Origin: an uncultured Flavobacteriia bacterium
GTDB lineage: Bacteria > Bacteroidota > Bacteroidia > Flavobacteriales_D > Crocinitomicaceae
Length of the DNA: 11,988 nucleotides
Reading direction: 5' to 3'
Assembly: GCA_903887095.1 (NCBI GenBank)
Contig: CAISOQ010000332.1
Location: 1 to 11,988, forward strand
Positions 1-6,339 of the stretch are shown here, piece after piece (positions within the stretch are counted from its first letter, which is position 1; every line of letters begins with the position of its first letter). Both the position numbers and the translations under genes were made by a program. The notes under the pieces were generated by a model that searched no databases, was not told where the DNA came from, and saw only the letters and a list, made by a program, of their open reading frames with translations.

Positions 1-93
1 ATCCAAAATAACAATCAACGGGAATTTTTGCTGCGCTTTGAATTCATCTTCGCTCACTCGATCAAGTTCCCACAATTTCAGCTTTCTGTTCAT
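1..93 (-). CDS. TrmH-family (SpoU) RNA 2'-O-methyltransferase, N-terminal fragment
   Basis: Only the first 31 codons are inside the window; the frame runs open off the left edge. Read on the minus strand from the ATG at 93, the peptide begins MNRKLKLWELDR and continues through an E-F-K segment to P-L-I-V-I-L-D. This is the typical start of Bacteroidota TrmH/SpoU methyltransferases, in which the hydrophobic strand ending in LD is followed by the N-(I/V)-R-S motif that here lies outside the window. Known members methylate ribose in tRNA or rRNA using S-adenosylmethionine. The gene is divergent from mutS with a short spacer, so the mutS start cannot sensibly lie inside it. The family call rests on a short stretch, so the exact substrate is unknown. 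Confidence 0.7.
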   Translation of the reverse strand, partial: MNRKLKLWELDRVSEDEFKAQQKFPLIVILD

Positions 94-178
94 ATTGTTG
101 ATAAGATGGCCGCTAGAATTTTTGTCTAATCGGCAGTTGGCCCTAAATTTACCTGCAAAATTGAAAAAATCAGTTGAT

Positions 179-2824
179 TTGTCGAAGGAAAAGGAAAAAA
201 GCGTTTCGGAAACGCCTTTAATGAAGCAGTATAATCAGATCAAAGCCAAGCATCCGCAGGCTTTACTGTTATTTCGTGTGGGGGATTTTTACGAAACCTT
301 TGGCGAAGATGCTGTTAAAACATCCAAAATTTTAGGAATCATTCTCACAAAACGGGGCAGTGGATCCGCTTCGGAAATTGAATTAGCAGGATTTCCTCAC
401 CATTCGCTTGACGCCTATCTGCCAAAACTGGTGAGGGCCGGTCAGCGTGTTGCAATCTGCGATCAATTGGAAGATCCTAAAATGACCAAAACGATTGTGA
501 AAAGGGGAGTCACTGAGTTGGTTACGCCCGGTGTTGCTTTCAATGATCAGGTTTTGGAGCAGAAAAAGAACAATTTCTTGTGTGCCATCCACTTTGATAA
601 AAATGAACATGGTATTTCTTTTTTAGATGTTTCTACCGGTGAATTTTTAGTAGCACAGGGACCGAAACTCTACATTGAAAAATTGATACAGGGATTTGAG
701 CCCACCGAGATTATTTACCAGAAAAATAAGTCGAAGGATTACCAAGAGCTATTTTCTGAGAAGTTTTACAGTTACCGCTTAGAGGATTGGGTTTTTGCGC
801 ATGATTATGCCAATGAAACACTAAATCGACATTTTGAAACGAATTCAATGAAAGGTTTTGGAGTGGAAAATGCTCCACTTGGAATAATTGCTGCAGGCGC
901 AGTGATGCATTACCTTTCAGAAAATCAACACACCCGTTTAGGGCATATCACATCGATTGCTCGGATTGAAGAAGAACGTTACGTGTGGTTGGATCGATTC
1001 ACTGTACGAAACCTTGAACTTATTAGTTCGCCGCACGACAATGCTACAACGCTGGCGGATGTTCTGGACAAAACACTTACACCAATGGGTGGTCGAATGA
1101 TCAAACGATGGATTGTGTTGCCACTGAAAGACGAACGACCAATTAGAGAGCGTTTGGAAGCAGTTGAACAATTGAAAGAAACTGAATCTGCTTTTGAGTT
1201 GGCAGAACGTTTAAAAGAAATTGGAGATATAGAACGATTGATTTCAAAGGTTGCTGTTGGCAAAGTAAATCCCAAAGAGGTTATTCAGTTGAAAAGAACC
1301 CTGGAGCAAATCGGACCAATGCGCGATTGGTTGTCTGGTACGGATGCATTGCTGCTTCAAAAGATGAAGGATCAGCTCAATCCGTGTTTAGCATTGGTGG
1401 AATTGATAGAAAAAACCTTGGTGGATGACCCCGCTGTGCAATTGGGTAAAGGACGCGTAATTCGTGAGGGATACAATGAAGAACTGGATGAATTGCGAAC
1501 CATATCAACAAATGGAAAAGAGTACCTGGAAGCGCTTCAAAACCGAGAATCAGATCGAACAGGTATTCCAAGTTTGAAAGTTGCGTTTAACAACGTGTTT
1601 GGGTATTATTTAGAAGTTCGAAATACGCACAAAGACAAAGTTCCAGAGGAATGGATTCGTAAACAGACATTGGTCAACGCTGAACGCTATATTACCGAGG
1701 AATTGAAAGAATACGAATCAAAAATTTTGGGTGCAGAAGAACGCATCTATTCGATTGAATCAAGGTTGTTTCAGGATCTCGTTTTCAGCATGGCTGATTA
1801 CATTCAACCTATTCAGCACAATGCGAATTTAATCGCACAACTCGATTGTTTGTTGTCGTTTTCAAGAATCGCCATTGACAATAATTATACTCGCCCTATC
1901 ATCAACGAGGGAGTTGGGATTGCTATTACAGACGGCAGACATCCTGTGATTGAAAAGCAGTTGAAAATAGGCGAAGAATACATCCCTAATTCTGTTCAAC
2001 TCGATAATGAAGGACAGCAGATTATCATGATTACGGGACCGAATATGAGCGGTAAAAGTGCGATTTTGCGTCAAACAGCATTGATTTGCTTGATGGCTCA
2101 GATGGGTTCGTTTGTCCCTGCAGCTAAGGCCGAATTGGGACTTGTTGACAAGGTCTTTACGAGGGTAGGGGCATCGGATAATATTTCTTCAGGAGAATCA
2201 ACTTTCATGGTTGAAATGAATGAAACTGCAAGTATTTTGAACAATTTATCGGATCGCAGTTTAATTCTTTTGGATGAAATTGGACGAGGAACGAGTACCT
2301 ATGATGGAATTTCTATTGCTTGGGCAATTGCCGAATACTTGCACGAACACCCGAAATACAAGGCAAAAGTTTTGTTCGCCACGCATTACCATGAGTTGAA
2401 TGAAATGACTAAAAAGTTCTCTCGCATCCGGAATTTCAATGTTTCTGTAAAAGAGATTAGCAATAAGATACTGTTTTTACGCAAGTTGGTTGAAGGCGGC
2501 AGTGAGCATTCGTTTGGTATTCATGTTGCAAAGTTAGCAGGCATGCCGGCAGAGGTGTTGGCGCGATCTACTTCGATGTTGAAAGAATTGGAAGCGTCCC
2601 ACGACATGACGAAAGGCACAATCAAATCAGCTTCAAAATCCAAAATGAAAGAAGCCGTGAATCAGGCAGCTGAAAATTCGGGCATGCAGTTGAGTTTTTT
2701 CCAGTTGAATGATCCTGTATTAGAGCAAATTCGTGAAGAGTTGGTGTCAATAGACATAAATACTTTGACACCTGTTGAGGCCCTAATGAAGCTAAATGAC
2801 ATCAAGAAATTAACGGGAGGATAA
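179..2824 (+). CDS. mutS: DNA mismatch repair protein MutS
   Basis: MutS recognises base mismatches and small loops and, with MutL, starts strand-directed repair. The mismatch-reading motif G-D-F-Y-E is at 281-295 (Phe and Glu correspond to E. coli F36/E38). The ABC-type ATPase domain has Walker A GPNMSGKS (2036-2059), Walker B LILLDEIGRGTSTYDG (Asp codon at 2273) and the FATHYHEL motif. The lever/clamp domains lie between. Start choice: an ATG at 38 opens the frame, but its first residues look non-coding and overlap the divergent methyltransferase gene. Homologues begin about ten residues before the T-P-x-M-x-Q-Y motif. The TTG at 179 gives LSKEKEKSVSETPLMKQY, which matches this (881 residues, normal length). 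TTG 161 and ATG 221 are alternatives, the last losing conserved residues. No defects are seen. Product call is very secure, start is not. Confidence 0.96.
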   Translation: MSKEKEKSVSETPLMKQYNQIKAKHPQALLLFRVGDFYETFGEDAVKTSKILGIILTKRGSGSASEIELAGFPHHSLDAYLPKLVRAGQRVAICDQLEDPKMTKTIVKRGVTELVTPGVAFNDQVLEQKKNNFLCAIHFDKNEHGISFLDVSTGEFLVAQGPKLYIEKLIQGFEPTEIIYQKNKSKDYQELFSEKFYSYRLEDWVFAHDYANETLNRHFETNSMKGFGVENAPLGIIAAGAVMHYLSENQHTRLGHITSIARIEEERYVWLDRFTVRNLELISSPHDNATTLADVLDKTLTPMGGRMIKRWIVLPLKDERPIRERLEAVEQLKETESAFELAERLKEIGDIERLISKVAVGKVNPKEVIQLKRTLEQIGPMRDWLSGTDALLLQKMKDQLNPCLALVELIEKTLVDDPAVQLGKGRVIREGYNEELDELRTISTNGKEYLEALQNRESDRTGIPSLKVAFNNVFGYYLEVRNTHKDKVPEEWIRKQTLVNAERYITEELKEYESKILGAEERIYSIESRLFQDLVFSMADYIQPIQHNANLIAQLDCLLSFSRIAIDNNYTRPIINEGVGIAITDGRHPVIEKQLKIGEEYIPNSVQLDNEGQQIIMITGPNMSGKSAILRQTALICLMAQMGSFVPAAKAELGLVDKVFTRVGASDNISSGESTFMVEMNETASILNNLSDRSLILLDEIGRGTSTYDGISIAWAIAEYLHEHPKYKAKVLFATHYHELNEMTKKFSRIRNFNVSVKEISNKILFLRKLVEGGSEHSFGIHVAKLAGMPAEVLARSTSMLKELEASHDMTKGTIKSASKSKMKEAVNQAAENSGMQLSFFQLNDPVLEQIREELVSIDINTLTPVEALMKLNDIKKLTGG

Positions 2825-2843
2825 AAAAAATAATAGCTGCTTA

Positions 2844-2873
2844 TTGTAGTTTTAGAAATACTTTTTACATTTG
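2844..2873 (+). promoter_or_regulatory. Bacteroidota-type promoter for the tRNA cluster
   Basis: A TTG (2844-2846) lies 19 bases ahead of TACATTTG (2866-2873), a perfect match to the TAnnTTTG -7 element used by the primary sigma factor of Bacteroidota, with spacing in the usual range. Transcription would start near 2880 and read through the broken tRNA-Gly copy into tRNA-Gly. A small inverted repeat (GCCACA/TGTGGC, 2880-2896) lies at the expected transcript 5' end. Confidence 0.6.
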
Positions 2874-2931
2874 TCGCCCGCCACAACGCATGTGGCACTT
2901 CTTCAAACGAGAAGAATTATAAAAATTTAAT

Positions 2932-2969
2932 GCGAGAGTAGCTTCCGCCGCGGCGGAGTAGAGCACGAC
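2932..2969 (+). pseudogene. tRNA-Gly 5' fragment, interrupted in the D loop
   Basis: This holds the 5' acceptor strand GCGAGAG and D-arm bases of tRNA-Gly, then GTAGAGCACGAC, after which similarity to the intact gene at 3023 stops. There is no anticodon arm, T arm or 3' acceptor strand. The six D-loop bases CAGTTG of the intact gene are replaced by a 14-base palindrome. It cannot fold as a tRNA, but it is probably transcribed because the promoter lies upstream of it. Confidence 0.8.
2944..2957. repeat. 14-bp perfect palindrome TCCGCCGCGGCGGA
   Basis: A perfect, all but two bases G+C palindrome in otherwise A+T-rich DNA, sitting exactly where the D loop of the duplicated tRNA-Gly fragment was broken. 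It differs sharply in composition from its surroundings. It might be a copy of a dispersed small palindromic element (REP-like) or an insertion scar; the window contains no second copy. Confidence 0.7.
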
Positions 2970-3022
2970 ATACAATAACGAATGCAAACTTCTTCAAACG
3001 AGAAGAATTATAAAAATTTAAT

Positions 3023-3098
<76 letters not shown>

Positions 3099-3104
3099 GT
3101 AAAT

Positions 3105-3131
3105 AAGGGAGCACTTAGCTCCTTTCTTTTT
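3105..3131 (+). terminator. Intrinsic terminator after tRNA-Gly
   Basis: The stem AAGGGAGC (3105-3112) pairs with GCTCCTTT (3118-3125), 8 pairs with one G-U, around loop ACTTA. It is followed by a T-rich tract (CTTTTT). It lies between the two tRNA genes, so they may be separate transcripts, although partial read-through is possible. Confidence 0.7.
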
Positions 3132-3142
3132 ACTAACAGGAT

Positions 3143-3226
3143 GCTCGGATGGTGGAATTGGTAGACACGCCGGACTTAAAATCCTGTGGGCATTTGCCCG
3201 TGCGGGTTCAAGTCCCGCTCCGAGTA
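3143..3226 (+). tRNA. tRNA-Leu (anticodon TAA)
   Basis: The acceptor stem GCTCGGA (3143-3149) pairs with TCCGAGT (3219-3225, first pair G-U), then discriminator A; CCA is not encoded, unlike the tRNA-Gly next door. The loop CTTAAAA has anticodon TAA at 3177-3179. The long variable arm (around TGGGCATTTGCCCG) is typical of leucine tRNA, and the T arm contains GGTTCAAGTCC. As written, the anticodon stem has one C-U mismatch (3171/3185). Confidence 0.96.
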
Positions 3227-3240
3227 CTAATTATGTGATT

Positions 3241-3276
3241 AAAACCCTTGATTCTGTTTGAATTGAGGGTTTTTTG
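3241..3276 (+). terminator. Intrinsic terminator after tRNA-Leu
   Basis: AAAACCCTTGATTC (3241-3254) pairs over 14 positions (two G-U) with GAATTGAGGGTTTT (3260-3273), loop TGTTT, followed by more T. It is a strong hairpin with a U tract. From here to 3371 I see no gene; only A+T-rich leader DNA for the next gene. Confidence 0.85.
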
Positions 3277-3371
3277 TTTAATTTTAATTAAGTCCTGTTG
3301 CTCCTAAAAAGCATACGTTTTTTAATAAGAATGAATAGGTACATCCCTTAATAAGAAAAATAAATAGTGGT

Positions 3372-4028
3372 ATGAAATACGTAGTGATCTTAATTTACCT
3401 GATAATTGGTTTCTCATCTTTCGCGCAAGGAACTGCAGGAATATATAAAGTGAAATGGTTTATTGATAAGCGTATAACAAATTCTCAAGTTATTACGAAT
3501 TTAAATGGAGGGGGTAATTTCGGGCTTGATAATTTGAGTATTCCACAAAATTTAGTTGACTCTGTAATAAACGAAATACAAACAATAACTTCAAATGAGT
3601 TGCATGCTAAAACCCGCGTTATTTATCCTTTAAGTAAAAAAGGCAAAGAATTACGCACCAGCCCCTCGCAAGATTATGTTGGCGGATTACCGAGAGGTTC
3701 TAGACGAAAAGCAATGAGAACTGAGAACATGGAGTATTATGTAAAATATAAAATTTATCTTGGGTTGTTTAAAACGTTTACTTTTGGAAATGAGCTCGCA
3801 AGCTACTCGCGATTAAAACCATATGTTACGGTCAAAATGAAGGCGTACGGAGTTGATCGGAGAAGAAAATTCTCAAAAAGAACAAGATTGTCAGGTTTCA
3901 ACAACATAGGAAGTTTGGAATTTCAAGTAGGTGGCATAAAAGTGACAAATTCCAATGCGCTTCCAATTAACGAAGTCGTTGATATGATTTTTCAAGGACT
4001 TGATAAGTTTAAAAACAAAGCGAAGTAA
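3372..4028 (+). CDS. Exported protein of unknown function
   Basis: A 218-residue protein with a clear signal peptide: K2, a hydrophobic stretch (residues 4-17) and a probable cut after S-F-A (residue 18), leaving Gln at the new N-terminus, which is common in Bacteroidota. It has no lipoprotein cysteine. The mature part is basic, with a patch of S-R-R-K and R-R-R-K-F-S-K-R around residues 110-170, and has alternating short hydrophobic strands, suggesting a beta-rich periplasmic or secreted protein. I recognise no domain. It stands alone after the tRNA genes and ends convergently against the hydrolase gene. No convincing promoter was found in the 95 bases before it. Coding looks real from the signal peptide and normal length, but the function is unknown. 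Confidence 0.75.
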   Translation: MKYVVILIYLIIGFSSFAQGTAGIYKVKWFIDKRITNSQVITNLNGGGNFGLDNLSIPQNLVDSVINEIQTITSNELHAKTRVIYPLSKKGKELRTSPSQDYVGGLPRGSRRKAMRTENMEYYVKYKIYLGLFKTFTFGNELASYSRLKPYVTVKMKAYGVDRRRKFSKRTRLSGFNNIGSLEFQVGGIKVTNSNALPINEVVDMIFQGLDKFKNKAK

Positions 4029-4067
4029 GGATAAAGCTTACGAACAGCTTCTAACTACTTTGTTTTT
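4011..4067. terminator. Shared bidirectional terminator between convergent genes
   Basis: AAAAACAAAG (4011-4020) pairs perfectly with CTTTGTTTTT (4058-4067). Inside are two nested short stems (GAAG/CTTC and GTAAG/CTTAC). A T tract follows the stem when read on either strand, so it can stop transcription from both sides. It overlaps the last codons of both the exported-protein gene and the hydrolase gene, which end 22 bases apart. Confidence 0.6.
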
Positions 4068-4833
4068 TAATGAATTGAATGACTGAGTCATTAAAAAAAT
4101 CGGGCTGCTCCACATTAACAACATGACCGCAATTCGGAACGACTATTAAGGTTGAAGAAGAATGGTTTTCTACCAATTTTGAAATCGAAGGCAAAAACAT
4201 GTGGTCTTCTTGCCCCATGATGTACAACGTTGGTTTGCCAGCATCTTTAATTCTGAAAAGCTTAAGTAAGGCGTTTACTTGAGAAACAAGCGTGAACCAA
4301 CGAATGAACTCTTTTTGATAGAGTCTTTTTGCTTCGTTAATGAAGAGAATACGTGATTCCTTGTGATTTTTTTTCGGCATGATCACCCACGCCAGAAAAC
4401 GGTATAAAACCAAATATGGGATGATTGATTTCGTCAAACTGCCCAAGCGCATAAGTATTTGACCTTTGGTGTTGATTTTCATTACCGCACCACCCATGAT
4501 CATGCTTTTGGTGCGTTCAGGATAACGCTCTGTTATTTCCCGGATAATGATTGTTCCTAATGAAATTCCAACAAAATGGGATGATTCAATTTTCAAAAAA
4601 TCCAACACTTCAATGATATCGTCACCAATCGTATCAAAAGAGTAGCGTTTGAATTTTTCATTCAACGGTTTTTTTGATTTCCCGTGACCTCTCAAATCAA
4701 CTAAAAGTACATTGAATTCTTTCTTGAAAGATTTTACTTGCTGGTACCAAATGGCACTGCTTCCACCTGCACCATGAATGAATGTAACCCATTCTTTGGA
4801 TGTAGGATGCTCGTATTTGCTGAAATGAAGCAT
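4051..4833 (-). CDS. Alpha/beta-fold hydrolase
   Basis: A 260-residue single-domain alpha/beta hydrolase. The oxyanion-hole motif F-I-H-G-A-G-G is at residues 18-24. The nucleophile elbow G-I-S-L-G places the catalytic Ser at 91. The acid is probably Asp210 (in GQEDH) and the base His237 (in C-G-H-V-V-N), so the triad is complete. A cap region of about 60 residues (120-185) is rich in hydrophobic and basic residues. No signal peptide is present, so it should act in the cytoplasm. The family covers esterases, lipases, C-C hydrolases and haloperoxidase-like enzymes; the substrate cannot be read from the sequence. It stands alone on the minus strand with its own likely promoter. Confidence 0.9.
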   Translation of the reverse strand: MLHFSKYEHPTSKEWVTFIHGAGGSSAIWYQQVKSFKKEFNVLLVDLRGHGKSKKPLNEKFKRYSFDTIGDDIIEVLDFLKIESSHFVGISLGTIIIREITERYPERTKSMIMGGAVMKINTKGQILMRLGSLTKSIIPYLVLYRFLAWVIMPKKNHKESRILFINEAKRLYQKEFIRWFTLVSQVNALLKLFRIKDAGKPTLYIMGQEDHMFLPSISKLVENHSSSTLIVVPNCGHVVNVEQPDFFNDSVIQFIKKQSS

Positions 4834-4888
4834 TGCTTTTTGGAAGCGTTTAATTTTTCAATGAGTGAACAGTAGTCCTTAGACAATG

Positions 4889-4918
4889 GAAAGTTACGCA
4901 TTTGTTTTTGTCAACCAA
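4889..4918 (-). promoter_or_regulatory. Possible promoter of the hydrolase gene
   Basis: On the minus strand TTG (4918-4916) is followed after 19 bases by TAACTTTC (4896-4889), which matches the TAnnTTTG -7 element in all but the last base. It lies about 55 bases before the hydrolase start. Weak evidence from a short motif only. Confidence 0.3.
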
Positions 4919-5035
4919 TAAAATTGTTTGAAAGTCAGTAAAATGGTCTATGTGAATCGCATCGTTTTATAAAAAAAACAAAGTATCATTTCTTGATACA
5001 TTTTTCAAAATATGCCATTTATTTTGACTGAAAAG

Positions 5036-5063
5036 TTGACGAAAGTCACTGTTTTTATTTTGG
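5036..5063 (+). promoter_or_regulatory. Likely promoter of the helicase/retron operon, with GAAAGT repeats
   Basis: TTG (5036-5038) and TATTTTGG (5056-5063) are 17 bases apart; the second differs from TAnnTTTG at one base. Transcription would start near 5070, about 25-30 bases before the helicase gene. Copies of GAAAGT or GAAAAGT followed by C/T lie at 5030, 5041 and 5067, and another at 4930. The first two are one helical turn apart and overlap the -33 element, so they may be operator half-sites. The stretch 4919-5035 otherwise shows nothing recognisable. Confidence 0.4.
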
Positions 5064-5093
5064 TCTGAAAGTTGGCTAAGGGAATGAAAAATT

Positions 5094-6155
5094 GTGAAGT
5101 CCATGAACAAAGATTTTCTTCAACGTCTAAAAATAATTACAAATCAAGAGTATAGGGATGAGCTTGCACTTATAGAACAGGTCAAGCAATTATTACTTGA
5201 TCACACCTTGGCAGAAGCGCAGGATATGGAGCCTTCGAATATGCATGATTTGTTGGGAAATCACAAATTTAATAGTGATAATTTCTCATCAGAAATCATT
5301 CCTTCAGGTTGGTCCAATTTTGATAAAGAGCTTGGTGGATTTCCTGCTGGAGAGTTGGTGGTGATTGGTGCTCGACCAGGAATGGGCAAGACACATCTTC
5401 TGATTGACCTAGCCTTGAAAATGATTTGCAAATATCCGGTTCTCTATGTGAGTCTTGATCTTTCTGAACGACTTTTACTTTCACGCATTTTATCGGCTTC
5501 CTTGAAAATCGACAATCAAAAAATACTTCGTACTCAACTTAACGATGAAGAAGTGAAGCGCATCGAATCATTCAGGCAGCGCAATGATAAATTACCACTT
5601 CATGTCTACGATGGTGCGGTTCATTCAATGAATGCATTTAAAGCAATGTGCCGACGAATGGTGGAGGAAAAAGGGGTGCGCGTGGTATTTATTGATTATT
5701 TGCAGCTACTGAGTTCCAATCGTTATCGCCACAATCGCGAGGCGGAAATGGCTTATATCAGTCGAATGCTGAAGTCGATTGCACGCGAATTAAAAATTGT
5801 GGTGATTGCTGCGAGTCAATTGAGCCGTTCAGTAGAAATGCGGGGAGGGGATAAGCGACCAATTTTGTCCGACTTGCGTGAAAGTGGTGCAATTGAGCAA
5901 GATGCAGATAAGGTAATGTTCCTTTACAGGCCTGAATATTACGGTTTTCTATGCGATGAGGATGGCAGAAGCACTGTTGGCCTCGCAGAATTGATCGTGG
6001 CAAAAAACCGAATGGGTCCAATTACACGTATTGCATTGAAAGCAAACTTGTCATTTTCCAGCTTTACGCCATTTGAAGAAAATATGTTTGAGATATATAT
6101 ATCACCAAAAAGATTGAATGAGAGTGGTTTAGATGAAAATGATACACCATTTTAA
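5094..6155 (+). CDS. Short DnaB-like (RecA-fold) helicase lacking the N-terminal domain
   Basis: The protein of 353 residues has the C-terminal ATPase domain of the replicative helicase DnaB. Walker A GARPGMGKT is at 92-100, Walker B VVFIDYLQLL at 197-206, the ASQLSRSVEMRGGDKRP segment at 240-256, the RESGAIEQDAD segment at 262-272, and AKNRMGP (arginine-finger region) at 303-309. Replicative DnaB has about 450-520 residues with an N-terminal domain of some 100 residues plus a linker; here only about 70 unrelated residues precede the ATPase, so it is a paralogue, not the cell's replicative helicase. The usual S-L-E-M after strand 2, which supplies the catalytic Glu, reads S-L-D-L (Asp122). 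The C-terminus DENDTPF resembles an SSB tail. Start is GTG 5094 (AAGGGA ahead at 5078) or ATG 5103. The retron RNA begins right at its stop codon, which suggests it belongs to that locus. Confidence 0.85.
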   Translation: MKSMNKDFLQRLKIITNQEYRDELALIEQVKQLLLDHTLAEAQDMEPSNMHDLLGNHKFNSDNFSSEIIPSGWSNFDKELGGFPAGELVVIGARPGMGKTHLLIDLALKMICKYPVLYVSLDLSERLLLSRILSASLKIDNQKILRTQLNDEEVKRIESFRQRNDKLPLHVYDGAVHSMNAFKAMCRRMVEEKGVRVVFIDYLQLLSSNRYRHNREAEMAYISRMLKSIARELKIVVIAASQLSRSVEMRGGDKRPILSDLRESGAIEQDADKVMFLYRPEYYGFLCDEDGRSTVGLAELIVAKNRMGPITRIALKANLSFSSFTPFEENMFEIYISPKRLNESGLDENDTPF

Positions 6156-6158
6156 TGA

Positions 6159-6328
6159 AAAGTGAGCCGTTGCCGAAAGATATGAGTCGAATGCGCGACT
6201 TGTGATTGTGTTCCTGCAATCCAATTGTGATGGGGAGAAATTGAGACTGGCGTGTTCTGTTTCAGTTCGCTTCGCTCCCTTCAACAGAACAACGCACATT
6301 GTGGATATAACAGGCAGCGGCTCTTTTT
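6159..6328 (+). ncRNA. Retron msr-msd non-coding RNA
   Basis: This stretch of about 170 bases ends 11 bases before the reverse transcriptase gene and has the layout of a retron template RNA. The ends form the a1/a2 stem: GAGCCGTTGCC (6164-6174) pairs with GGCAGCGGCTC (6313-6323), 11 pairs with one G-U. The stem extends outward through AAAAG/TTTTT after one mismatch. In the msr part there are two hairpins, AGTCG/CGACT (6185-6200) and GATTG/CAATC (6204-6221). The msd part has a long hairpin, GCGT-GTTCTGTT (6250-6261) with AACAGAAC-A-ACGC (6283-6295), one bulge, and a 21-base loop containing TTCGC twice. The branching G is likely G6175, right after the a1 stem, or G6179 or G6184. Known retron RTs copy the msd part and leave it joined by a 2'-5' bond. 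It follows the helicase stop codon directly, and a perfect TAnnTTTG element (TATGTTTG, 6083-6090) inside the helicase gene could give a separate start. Exact ends are inferred. Confidence 0.85.
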
Positions 6329-6339
6329 AATTTAACAAG

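Noticed and set aside
38..178. Upstream extension of mutS to the ATG at 38
   Set aside because: The added residues do not resemble MutS and the stretch overlaps the divergent methyltransferase gene, whose reading frame is well supported.
2880..2896. GCCACA/TGTGGC hairpin as terminator of mutS
   Set aside because: No T tract follows, and it lies at the start of the likely tRNA transcript, downstream of the promoter.
5071..5087. Possible sigma-54 promoter (TTGGC with GA 10 bases after GG) before the helicase gene
   Set aside because: The -12 GC is missing, and the implied transcription start would fall at or in the start codon. The TTG/TATTTTGG pair just upstream fits better.
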